Position numbers and translations under genes: made by a program. The notes beneath the pieces are model-generated. The model had not been told where the DNA came from. It saw nothing but the letters and a program-made list of their open reading frames with translations, and did not search any database. Source: Pholiota molesta (Eukaryota > Basidiomycota > Agaricomycetes > Agaricales > Strophariaceae). From it: a DNA stretch of 64,000 nucleotides. Positions within the stretch are counted from its first letter, which is position 1. Each line of letters begins with the position of its first letter. Positions 10,148-22,675 of the stretch are shown one piece after another. The stretch covers positions 1,178,001 to 1,242,000 of the forward strand of contig JACGCK010000002.1 in assembly GCA_014925825.1 (NCBI GenBank), in the 5' to 3' direction.

Positions 10148-13100
10148 ATGCCCCGCTCACGTATGTGCACATTCTTGTGCAGTAAGCGATACAACTCACA
10201 TTTGAGAGAATAGCTTCAGCTTCTCCAGCCCGGAAACGACAACGATTATCATCACCGACATATGACGACCAAGTGGGGGAATTGACGCAGGAAGATCTTG
10301 CTGCATTCGATGCTATCAACGTACAGTTGTCTCAAGGTGCGCATACATTGTTTATACCCATTATTCTTGTTAATTATCTACCGAAAAAGCTTTGAACGCT
10401 GGAAAACCTCAAGAACTGGGGAGTTCACAACTGCATCAACCCTTTCCGTCTTTTGCAAGAGCATCCTTTGCGAAAGCATCAAGCCTACAGGATGACGCAG
10501 ACAACCCATTTAACAATGAAGCTGGCTCGGCTCAAAGTCTATCCAAACTAACCATCCCACCGATTGCTTTCGCTTCCGCTTCAAGTCTCCTTGCACAAGA
10601 TTATAGCCGCTCACCGTCTCCAGAAGAACCCCCAGAAGAGCCGAAGTTTGATGATTGGTTTAAGCCAGTATCTGAGGATGTTATGCCCATCTTTCAGGTT
10701 CCGAAAATCTCCACTGGATTGGCAGCGCCGGGATTCACAACGGCCTCTAAGAAAGCAATCATTATGCCATCGGAGGAGGCTCTCGCGAAAGCGAAAGCAA
10801 AACTGGATGCCTGGAACAAGGAAGAGGAGCAAAGGCTAAAGGAAACAGAACAAGAAAATATCTGCCCCCCTTCAGCTTCTTCTGCCACCGTCCAATCCAA
10901 TATTGGATTCAAGCCCGCAATGAGCACTCCAATTCCCCAATCTCATGTGCGGCCAGCATTTCAACCGGTATCGAATGTCATTAATACACCCGGAACGCCA
11001 TCTCCAGCTGGATTTTCAAGGCCCTCGGCAAACCGAATGCCCACAACAAATGCAACTCCGAATACATCATATCGACCTAAACAGTTCAAACCGCCCATGA
11101 TAGTCAGACCACCGCAGACGCCCAGCTATGGCTCCAAAGTGGGATCGCCTTTGAATCCTCACCGCAACACGCCATCTGTTGGGTTTGCCTCAGCTGGCAG
11201 CCAATTTGTACATCCACTTGCCGCTGCTCCGATTGTCGCCCCTCAATTTTCCCCTGCACATCCTTCGTCGTCCTTCGTCACACCGCTACGGGCCAAGCCA
11301 AATGCCACTAGCAATAGAACTGCTCCTGCGCCGTTTAAAACTCCTTTTAAGTCAGGTATGCGACCTCCTCCGGTACCTTCGACACTTGGGAAGAAATCCC
11401 AACTCCCAGAGACTGCTGCGCCTGTCAAGGATCGGTCAACCCAGGAAAGGCCTGCTTTAAATCCTCCTCACAGAAAGTCCTTCTTTTCCACGAGTAAGCA
11501 TTGATCTTGGATCTTGTGTTATTATTTAATGACGCATATATTTACTCAACAGCTTCTCCAGTCGAAAGGAAGACACTTGCATCATCTGGTTTACGACCCC
11601 AACAACATGAAGATTATGAACTGGAAGATATGGGGATGTAAGTGATTCCTGAAGTGTATCTGCTAAGCTCATAATTGACTGTGAACTCCAGCAATATCGC
11701 TATGCTCAATCAAATAACACCAGAAACCGCCTTGTATTATAATTTCCACACTACTGACTCATCGCCACCTCCGTCTACATTATCTGCACCCCAAACAGCG
11801 TTGGGTCCTGATGAAGCATTAAAGGAACTACTTCGGCGAGGATGTAGCCTCGCAACACAGGAGTGGGTGAATAATCACTGGTGTCTCATCCTCTGGAAAC
11901 TCGCCGGCATGGTTGCCCTAGACCCAGAAAAAGAGGCAAACCCGGATGAAGCGCGTTGGTGCTGGTCAGAAGTAATCCGACAGCTCCTCTATCGGTAAGG
12001 ACTTTGCTCTACACCCTAATCATCCCGCTTACGCTATTTTATTCATTGCTAGATATGAACGCGAGCTCAATGGAGGAAGTCGGCCCCCTCTTCGGAAGAT
12101 CGTGAACCAGGATGCGCCCGCTGCGTTCCCTATGGTCCTCTGTGTGTCTAATATCCTCTGGCCGCCCCCAGATGACAATGAGGATGGGGTTCCGACTATT
12201 TCTCACCCGGAGCTGGAACTGACGGACGGGTGGTATCGCGTCCGTGCGCAGGTGGACTTGCCCATGGCGAGGGCCGTGAAGAGAGGAGTAATAAAGGTTG
12301 GGAGGAAAATTGGGATCGCTGGTGCTAGAGTGAGTCGTTCTCAATTTTTTGCGAAGAACAACTACACTAACCTTGATACAGCTCTCGACAGAGAAAAAGG
12401 AGGCCACCGAAATCCTGGAAGCCACTAATTCCACATTTTTAGTGCTATCAGGAAATTCATCGCATCTCATGCCCTGGCATGCGAAGCTAGGCTTTACCCA
12501 TGGGCCGTGTATCTCTACGCTGCATAGTCTTACGGCCGACGGAGGGATTGTGGCAGCGCTTGACTTTGTTATTGTTAAGGTCCAGTCATATCTTCTATTG
12601 CTTGAATAGCTGTCTGATAGCTGCCTGTATCGGTAACAGGCGCACCCAATCGCATACCTGGAATTTATCGTGGACAAGGACGGGAAGAAAGGACGTATTG
12701 GGCCTAGAAACGAGGCTGAAGAGCTGCGGGTCAACGAGATCTGGAAGGTTTGTATTTTTCTTTCGGGGTCATTTTTAGCTGCTCTGCAGCTAACGCCATC
12801 CGCTGTAGAAACAACGTGATACGGAGGCGTCCAAGCTAAGGGAAGAGCAAGAGAAAAAGTTCGCTCGCTTTGAGGGTTATATTGACCGTTTGGAAAGGAA
12901 GGCTGGGGGCCAGTTGCAGAACATCAGAGGAAGCGATAGTGCGTTTCACTGAAGATCACTCTATATTTCTGATCGCACTGACGAAGAATATGCTATAGGT
13001 TATCCTCCAGACCACATTGACTCATTATACGACGAGCTCGAATATCCTGAGACAGCTGTGGATCTGCTGGCTGGTATCAGCCCTACCAATGCTGCGTGGC

Positions 13101-13622
13101 TATCACTCCACGTCCGACGGCAAAATGAGAAAGAACGTGAATTGTTTGGTGAAGAGATTGAAAAAGAGCTCCAGGTTTGTCGTGCTCTCATCATCAAGCC
13201 TGTTATTCTGCTGTTAAACTGACTATACCCTCCAGACAATATGTCCTCCACGCGAGGTTCGCTCGTTCCGCGTTCTCATTGTGCAAGACACGCGAACGCA
13301 TCGTAAATCAGCGAATCGGCATGCACAACTGACAATTTGGGACGTGACTAACCTTAGTCTCGACGAGGAGGGCAGTCCCGGTGCGTTTGAGCCTGGACAA
13401 CGCTTCATGGTGCGTTTCTCGAGTGACAGGGAGGCATATATGTGATGCTGATCGAAAAATGACGTGCATGGGTGGTGGGTGTGCGTTGTATGTTAGGCTA
13501 CGAACTTGATGCCGCAGCAGCCAAATGCATGGATGGGCCGTGCCCCGGGATCGGAAGTGTTTCTGAGTACGAGACGCGATACGAGGTGGACGAAGATAAA
13601 AAAGACACTGCTGCCTGCCTGA
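10148..13622 (+). CDS. BRH2: BRCA2 homologue (Brh2-type RAD51 mediator)
   Basis: Twelve exons join in phase: 10148-10160, 10214-10336, 10390-11493, 11553-11637, 11692-11994, 12053-12329, 12382-12579, 12640-12747, 12809-12938, 12999-13174, 13236-13409 and 13497-13622, about 938 aa. Residues about 160-185 form one good BRC repeat (GFTTASKKAIIMPSEEALAK) with the RAD51-binding FxxA core. From about residue 440 comes the BRCA2 helical domain (ATQEWVNNHWCLILWKLA). OB-fold segments follow, including AYLEFIVDKDGK and LTIWDVTNLSLDEEGSPGAF with GQRF. BRCA2 proteins load RAD51 onto resected DNA with the cofactor DSS1 during homologous recombination. The single clear BRC and compact size match Brh2 of Ustilago. 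The region between the BRC repeat and the helical domain is Pro/Ser-rich and probably disordered. Confidence 0.92.
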
Positions 13623-14345
13623 GTGCATATGACACCCTTTTCTCATCTTAGTCCACTAATGTGTATGTATACAACCCTGCGGTCATGAATTCTTAACATC
13701 ACTCTGGGCGTACGAGGCCATTTCACTCCTGCGCGATCATTCACCAGTCTGAGAGGCGTCGAATTTGCTATTCACTAATTATGGTGGTACATCGACGTAT
13801 ATAAAGCGTCTATTCTGGTTCGTTATTCTGGCTGCATGATTGTTGTCAAATGACCATCTTTTTGACGCTGCTATTTCAGGTTGTTATGACGAATAGCAGA
13901 GTGGCCCAGTTGTGCCAATTCTGTCTGTACAAGGACCGGCGAGAACATCTTGCTTTGCTGGCGTTGACCAAGACTATCACGAGCACCGGTACTGTAGCCC
14001 ATTCCAATACCCTAGGGCTTGCGTTGTTCGGTAATATCTTTCTTTCGCACAAGCCTGAGATCACCTTGAAGGTTTCAAGATAATTTACGAAAGTCCGGTG
14101 CAGCCTTTAGCTTTAATGCCCAAGTTAGACTATTAGTGTAGTGTAGTTTGAGCGTAATAAACTATCTGGAAGGCACCGAGGCAGCAGGAAGGTTTGTTGT
14201 GGTAAACAAAATGATAAATTGGATCTGCCGTGTGGCCTTCCGCTTTCAGACAAGCAAAGACGCCGCCAGCTGCAGACGACTGCTGCCACACCCCGCCTTT
14301 TTCGATACCCGCACCTCTGCTCCGGAACAGCGCACACCGTTCCTC
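13623..14345. other. Intergenic region between the BRCA2 homologue and the taxilin gene
   Basis: This contains the BRCA2-homologue 3' region and the taxilin promoter. A TATA-like TATATAAAG lies at about 13798-13806. No gene is seen. Confidence 0.5.
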
Positions 14346-16637
14346 ATGGACGTCTCGGACGCGACCACCCAGCAGAGCGCGCCTCCACCCCGACAAGCCA
14401 AACCACCGCCCGCCGGACCAGCGCCGCCGGCACCTGTCACCGCCCCTCCAGCACCCCCAACGCATGCCAACAGTACGCCAATAGATAACGCTTTCTCTGA
14501 TTATGCGTTCTAATAACGTCCATCGTCCCACCTACTAGATGTGAATGGGCACCACGCCCCGTCGAATGCAAAGGGGAAGAAGCGGAATGACGTTCCCATA
14601 GACCCTGCGACGATGTACGAGTCCCTCAAAAATCGAATAGCCGCTCTGGAGGAGGAAGAGGTACTTGAGGAAGAAGAAGAGAGACGTTACGGTGCGTACA
14701 GACTCCCATGCCGCTGTGGTTCACCATATTCACAAAATTTCTGCCTTTGTTCCAGCTGAGGAGGCCCAGAAATCAGTCAAAGGTCTCGAAGAGAATGCGA
14801 TCCACAACAAATACATCGAGCTGGTAATATCATGGACCATATCACTTACAATGAGCTGCTAAGATTGGCCCACTCACTCTAGTTCGCTGAACTGAAACGA
14901 ATGGAACGAGATCATGCGAAGGAGAAGCAGAAGTTAGTCAAGGACAAGGATGCAGGTACGTTCTCTGCACGATTTATATTGAGGGTATATTAACAGAATA
15001 CCATGGCGATTAGCGAAAGGCCAATTGACCAAGGCAAATCAGACGAAGACCAAAATGGAGAACCTCGCCCGTGAGCTCCAGAAAGTGCGAAAATCACATC
15101 TTCTAAATTTTGAATCCATGCCGTTTCTCATCTCCTGATCCATATGACCTCTAGGATAACAAACGTCTGCGAGTATGGATCCATCTCCTCTTTCCTTACG
15201 GTTCTACATTAATTGGGATATACAGGAGGATGGGAAACGCCTAGCACAAAGCGTAGAAGAGGCCCAGGAAGAGGCAAGGCATTCCCCGCATCTCCCTTCC
15301 GCCAGCCAATCGCTGACCCCCGCACCCGTCTCTCTAGCTGATCCGCATGAAGAACGACTTCGCGAAACGCGCCGACAAGGCGAAGCAGCAGGACGTCAAA
15401 TACCGAGAAATGCCCGACATCGTGGTGAAGGTCATCTGCCGCTACCGCGCGGAGCTGTTCTTCAAGATCTCGCGCAAGACGAAGCTGTCGCGCCTGATCA
15501 ACTCGTGGACGGAGCGCATGGAGCGCACGGGCGGGAAGCCGGGCGACGGGAAGGAGGGGAGCATGAACGGCGCGGCGAAGACGGACGCGGCGAGCACGCA
15601 TTACTCCGGGACGTCGGGCGCGAGCTCGGGGATGCAGTTTATCTTCACGTTCAATGGCCGGATGCTGGAGGCGGATCAGACGCCAGAGGAGATTGGGATT
15701 GACGAGGGGGATGAGATTGTCGCTGTCGAGTTGATGGATTTGACCGAGGGCGGCGGTGGTTCGGAGGAATGGGTGAGCCGGGGTTTTCTTTCTCTGAATG
15801 CCTTGAGTATTGAATTTTGATGTGGCACAGGAGGAGCATGTGGAGCCTCATTGCGAGACGTTGAAAAAGAATTGGACGGACGACCCACAGGAGTACGCAT
15901 GTTACCCTCAAATTCGAACTATTTTGGCTCATCATCGTTGTTGCAGGGCAAGGCGTACAATCGAAGAAATATTCGACGGCGTGTAAGTCTGAATTCCGCC
16001 AAAAGAACACAGGCATGTTAATCACTCATTATTCCCCAGCATCCGAGAACGATTGAAGGAGGTCCTCCGCCAATACGAGCTCCGCGAGCGGCATTTCGAG
16101 TGCGTCATCCGCTCGAAAGAGCTCGAGGTCCTGCTATCACGCGCCCGTGCGGCCGAGCAGAAACAACTTGCAGAAGGCGAGAAAAGCAGGTCAAGTAAAC
16201 AGGAGGAAGAGGTAGGCATCACTCCGTATAGGCTCTCACCTTGAACACGCTCTTTTCTTTCTTACTTTTCCGACGGGAATTTTGAGCTCCTTTGTGAAGA
16301 AAAGAAACCTGAACCTCTCTGACTCGACCCCTTTGCATGTTGTTTAGAATCGACAGTTGAGGAAGGAGCTGGAGGAGGCGCAGAATGGGCAGACGATGCT
16401 CATTGACAAGCTGATCACTTGCTGTAAAGAGGTCGGTATCGGTTCTCTGTTGGGCATGGACTGCTCTAATCTGTTTATCTACTTTTTTCTTCTTTTTTAT
16501 TCCATCTCGAAATATAGATCATTCAGAAACCCAATGCGGAGCGGACGCAGCGCTTATTTGCATCTCTTCGAGAAGAACTGGAAAGGAAAGGGCCGCGGTC
16601 TGTGAAGAAGCCCACTGATGGACCTGTCGGTGGATGA
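14346..16637 (+). CDS. Taxilin-family coiled-coil protein with an internal SUMO/Rad60-SLD-like domain
   Basis: Thirteen exons join in phase: 14346-14472, 14539-14691, 14756-14823, 14883-14955, 15014-15084, 15155-15172, 15226-15273, 15338-15772, 15831-15892, 15947-15982, 16040-16211, 16348-16431 and 16518-16637, about 488 aa. After a Pro-rich N-terminus comes the taxilin coiled coil with the family signature TKMENLARELQKDNKRLR. The largest exon then encodes a ubiquitin-like fold of SUMO type: DIVVKVICRYRAELFFKI, and FIFTFNGRMLEADQTPEEIG followed by DEGDEIVAVELMDLTEG. Taxilin coil then resumes with QYELRERHFECVIRSKELEV. Taxilins bind syntaxins and act in vesicle traffic, while SUMO-like domains bind SUMO-interacting motifs or Ubc9. 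No diGly end is present for conjugation. The 15274-15337 intron uses a GC donor. A SUMO-like gene lying inside a taxilin gene is the alternative, but phase supports a single protein. Confidence 0.75.
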
Positions 16638-16968
16638 AAGTAGCCTTGCCCCCTCTTAAAGTCCTCACCATCCCTATCGAGAGGATGCTGCAATAAAATA
16701 CTATCCTACATCCCAAATGCATGAGATATTGAGTGCTCGGTGCCAGCAGAGGCAGAGCAAGATTCTTCGAGTTTCAGCACCAATGAATGAACATTATGCG
16801 ATCCAAAGCGTCCATGAATTATATCTTCCGAGGTATATCTAAGTTACTTAAGGGAAGTGGAAAGTATCCGATCCAAGAAATTATAAAGCTAGTCTGCGTG
16901 TCCATGTCCGAAAATGCGATGCCTACAAGTCCCATGACAATTCTCTTCAAATTTCACCTTTCTCCATT
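16638..16968. other. Convergent 3' region
   Basis: This lies between the taxilin stop (+) and the UAP1 stop (-) and should hold both polyadenylation regions. No gene is seen. Confidence 0.5.
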
Positions 16969-18503
16969 TTATGCCAACGCATCAAGCTCCTCGACCTCTC
17001 CGACCGAACCTGACTTGGTGAAGACCTTGCCTTTTACACCCTCCAAGCCCTCGCCTGCATAGCTCACAAGGGGCGAGATCTCAATCTCGACGCCGTCTTT
17101 GACCTGCGCCCCGGCATGCTCCAAGAACCGCTTGTGCTGCGCAAGCAGATCACGGCGGCTCGTCTCGGGGTCATCGCTGCCTGTGCCCGGCGCGTTCTTC
17201 AGGGGGCTGAACTCCTCGTTTCTCTCGACCTCCAGGACAGCGAAGCGCTCGGTGTAGGGAAAGACGTCGAAGACGAACATCTCGAGCTTCATGCCGTTGG
17301 GCTTACTCGGCTTGACGCCGGCGCCGGTCTCGAGGTCGACGTGGGGGATCTTCTTGCGCGCGATGTGGAAGGCGAGCTCCTCCTCGAAGGCCTCGACCTG
17401 GTTCAGGTAGGCGGTGGTGTAGAAGTGGTTCACGATGTTGCCGGCGCGGAACTTGAGCTCGTGGGTCTCTGCGTCCCGGGCCTCGGCCTGCTCCTTCGAG
17501 ATCTCGGAGTACTCGACCACGCTGTATTTGTGGCCGCGAAGGGCGACGACGCCGACGGATTCGGCGGCGTGCGCTTTGGGCACGACTTTGGTAGCGCAGT
17601 CGGCCTGCTTTTGGATGCTGTATCCGAGGAAGACGGGGTCTGCAACGCGGACGAGGCAGTTGTCGACGCAGTATGCGTGGACGTAGAGGATGCCGCGCTT
17701 AGCGAGATCGGAGAGGACGGTGTCGGGCTTGCCTGGATATAGCGGTGAACGAGTGGCAGCGTAGAGCCCGCCGTTGCCATCAGGCGCGACAGCGACGCGC
17801 GAACGTGTCTCGAGCAAAACCTTGCCTTCCATCGTGAGGCAAGGCAACGTCCCTATAATAACCTCGGTTAAGCTATTCCTTTTCAATGACGTATAAATAA
17901 GTGCATACCTTGTTCAAAGAATATCACATTTTTGGGGTCCAAACCAAAGAAGGCATTGTGCTTGAAGAAATCCTCTGTCTCGCGTCGCGTTGGGCCGCTC
18001 GTCATCACATACCAGGGGATCACGACAGATCCGGCGGGTTTCGAGTTTTCGGTCTCGGCCACCGTCTGCAAACGTGCGATGCGCTCGGCCTGGTACTGGA
18101 ACAGCGATTTGTGCGACGGCAACCCGATGTCGTAGCAACCCTTCGGCGCGCTGCTGCCCAGCCGTGTGCCCTGCCCGCCGGCCATGAGCAGCACGCCGAC
18201 CTCCCCGCGGGCGATGGCCTGCAGGCCGGTGTGGCGCCAGGACGCGGTTTTGGCGGCGTCGGCGAGGGACTCGGACGCGCCTTTTGGGAGCGGTTCGATG
18301 GTCTCTGTGTGTGCATTCGGAGTGTGAGCCTCCGCCTCCGAACCGACCGCTTTGGCGTAGATGCGGTTAACGCGCTCGATGTTGAGCGCCTCGAGCTGGG
18401 TCTTGAGCTCCTCCTGCTCAGCGGGGGAGAGTTTCTGCCAGAACTTGAAAAGATGGCCTTGGCCGGCGGCCTCGTAGCGTTTCTGGAGGGTATCGATGGA
18501 CAT
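16969..18503 (-). CDS. UAP1: UDP-N-acetylglucosamine pyrophosphorylase
   Basis: Two exons (18503-17909 and 17852-16969) give about 492 aa, the usual size for eukaryotic UAP1. The nucleotidyltransferase signature LLMAGGQGTRLGSSAPKG lies at residues about 105-122. Other family blocks are seen: GCYDIGLPSHKSLFQYQAER, VIPWYVMTSGPT, FFGLDPKNVIFFEQG, GNGGLYAA, GILYVHAYCVDN and the KLEMFVFDVFPYTERFAVLEV block near the C-terminus. The cytosolic enzyme joins UTP and GlcNAc-1-phosphate to make UDP-GlcNAc, the donor for chitin, N-glycans and GPI anchors. Both exons have strong codon bias and high GC, consistent with high expression. The intron at 17908-17853 falls directly after the EQG motif. Confidence 0.96.
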
Positions 18504-19626
18504 GGTGGTTGGAAGAACGTGCTAGAGGGCCGTCTGCAGCAGGGTCTTTAGGGTTCGGCGGTTGCCGCGGCTGTGCACCACTCCACCTCGACTGGTCGCC
18601 GCGCTCTTGCACCGCATCTGCCACCATCCTGCCTTGCTGCGTCGTCGTATGCGACAGCGCCCGTCGGCGTACATATTCAGCGCGAGTGGATACGAGAGAG
18701 AGTAGCATACCCGTCTTCCTTACAGACTGCTCTGTATCCCCTTCCTCCGACGTTTCAGCGCTGCCCCTTGCTCCCATGCGGTTCCGAACTCTTGATGACC
18801 GCCACGGAACTCAGCATGTCTTTTTCTTTCCTTGGCTGCTAACAATTCATATGACACTACACACTGCATCAGACTCAAATCAGACTGCATCACTTGCTCT
18901 ATCCTCAGCAGATCACGCGCAAAGAGGCTGGTGCCATTGTGCCAAGAATGCTCTCAGTTATTTCTAGCAGATCCATAAAAATACCTTCGCAATGCATTCA
19001 TGTAACAGCAGCCCCTCTTTGTTGTCTGAATTTCGCTCCCTCACAACAACAGGCCGCCTTTTGAACAATTTATGCACATGTCAAACAAATCTGAGGATTC
19101 AGGATATGGACGCTGCAGCCCCTGTAGGCCACTCTCCACAGAATACTCTGTTGTTCTATCTTGAGCTTGCAACTCTTCGGCAGGATGACAATTTGCGTAT
19201 CCTATGTTCTCGGAGCGAACACAACGGACTTACCGGGGTGTCTCGAACCGCTTTCCTCACCGTCGCCCTCCGTTGGTCTGTAACTTCAGCCAAACGCTGC
19301 TCACATGAGTAGCTAGCCTCGTGCTACACCCCCTCAACTTCAGTAACTGAAGCTTCTTCTCTTCTTGACACGTACCGAATCTCTTGTTTCTCTTGAAGAG
19401 TTACGAAAACGCCCTAGGTCGGGTCTTGAATACGCCTTGTCTGCATTACTGGCTAATTCGGCAAAGGCACGCGACCCCACGGGACTCCAAGTCTATTTTT
19501 GGACCATGACCTGGTCACTAGCTTCCCGCTAGAAGGCGATCGATCGAATAAGGTTGTAAATTGGCCTTGGAGTATAAAATATCTGGGGGATCCTCACCAG
19601 CGTCACTCCTCCTCCTTTCCCTTCCA
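18504..19626. other. Divergent intergenic region between UAP1 and the GH5_9 gene
   Basis: About 1.1 kb of shared upstream DNA between UAP1 (-) and the exo-glucanase (+). Open frames here show no domain. A TATA element lies near the glucanase start (separate entry). Confidence 0.5.
19573..19580 (+). promoter_or_regulatory. TATA box of the GH5_9 exo-glucanase gene
   Basis: TATAAAAT lies 47 nt before the ATG at 19627, with a pyrimidine-rich stretch between. The paralogue at 48.6-50.5 kb has TATAAAAG at a matching distance on the other strand. Confidence 0.5.
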
Positions 19627-21438
<1,812 letters not shown>

Positions 21439-22146
21439 TGTTTTTTCGTCGAGGTTATACGTTATACCCTGTACGTTCAATATGTTTTTATACACGAAGG
21501 TCCTGTTTAGTTACTTGTTTTACACTACGTCCTGGTTAAATAATCTACTCCCGTTAAATCATCGGTCCTAGAGTCGTAGGTGGTCGTAAGAATACTCATG
21601 GTAGTGTCGTGGCACAAGATGAAAGTAAGCGCCCAGCGAGCTCATTTCCTAATACGGACAAAAGATGTTGCGCCCAGAATAGTCCTCTCATTGAGCCCTG
21701 CTGGTAAGACTCAGTTTGTTGAACTGCCCTACTTCAACGGGCGCTTATTAATTGTTTGTCGAGCTTTCAACTACCTGGAACTTGACGAGAACGCCGACGA
21801 ATGGTCTTATCAGGCTGGTCTGGCAAATGGTTGAATCCCACAGAATCCTGCGCAGAAGAGGGACGCGTCTGGATATATCTGCAGACATTTTTACGACTGA
21901 TAGTTGGAGGTTGATCAAGGTACGTATGCGGTGTTGGAGAGTCAAAGATAGGCCATATAAAGCGCCCGAAGGACATTGCACTCTAGTGGATCGTCGGCAA
22001 TGGATTGACTAGACAATACTTTGTTACTTTACTTTGTGATACGTCGTGAGACTTGTGGGCGAGTGCCAAGCGACGCTCAGTCAGCAGCTCGATGCTCAAT
22101 CAAATGCTGGTAAAAGTAAGTATTAGTCGGTCTAGAATTCTACGTA
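21439..22146. other. Spacer with a glucanase relic, upstream of the tRNA
   Basis: Apart from the degraded glucanase fragment at about 21770-21865, no gene is recognised here. No transposon-like open frame is visible. Confidence 0.5.
21770..21865 (+). pseudogene. Degraded 3' fragment of a GH5_9 exo-glucanase
   Basis: The stretch encodes ENADEWSYQAGLANG, then a stop, then IPQNPAQ. It matches ENADEWTYQAGLANGWIPQNPT at 21340-21410 of the intact gene. The conserved Trp codon has become TGA, and no upstream exons are found next to it. It is a short relic, about 340 nt beyond the intact stop, probably left by an old tandem duplication or partial copy. Confidence 0.8.
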
Positions 22147-22250
22147 GCATTAATGGGGTAGTGGTAACCTGGGTCGTTGCCATATCATCTTTATGTAGGG
22201 GATATAAGTTACAGCTCGACCCGCCGGGAGTTCGATTCTCTCTTAATGCA
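22147..22250 (+). tRNA. tRNA-Gly (anticodon GCC) with intron
   Basis: The sequence folds as a full cloverleaf. The acceptor stem GCATTAA pairs with TTAATGC (discriminator A at 22250). The D arm GGGT/ACCT has an AGTGGTA loop, and the anticodon stem is GGTCG/CGACC. The anticodon loop TTGCCAT carries GCC at 22179-22181, and the T arm is GGGAG-TTCGATT-CTCTC. A 33-nt intron (about 22183-22215) sits one base 3' of the anticodon, the canonical position. A- and B-box promoter sequences are present. The acceptor stem is unusually AU-rich, so a decaying copy cannot be excluded. Confidence 0.75.
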
Positions 22251-22675
22251 TGCGAAGCTGTTCCATTGGAACAAATTTTTTTTGAATATAACTTTACTTA
22301 CACGTGTTTTGTGGCATTGCTGGATTATCATTGCTCAAACTTCAAATCCGTATTGAAAATTTGAATACTTGACGTGAAGAAACACAGCGAACTAAAATAC
22401 CGACTATTAATATCTATCCATGTACAGATTAGGGACTTATTACCATTTCAAGAAGTCCTACTAGCCGAGGTATGTATGACAAACATCGAGGTCACAATTG
22501 GGACGCTACCACATTCGTTCCTGTCTAGACAACTTTATCCCCCGAAGGCCCAAAACTGCATTCCTATTCAGATTATACATAAAAATATCATACTTCTAGA
22601 TTTTTCTAGGAAGGTGGGTATTAGAGCTCAGGCGCCCAGCGTTCCACCTAGATTCCTGAACTCGACGGTTAAAGC

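Noticed and set aside
15209..15601. Minus-strand open frame over the SUMO-like exon
   Set aside because: Arg/Ala/Leu-rich shadow of the coding exon; no motif.
17116..18551. Plus-strand open frames opposite UAP1
   Set aside because: Shadows of the two UAP1 exons, caused by strong codon bias.
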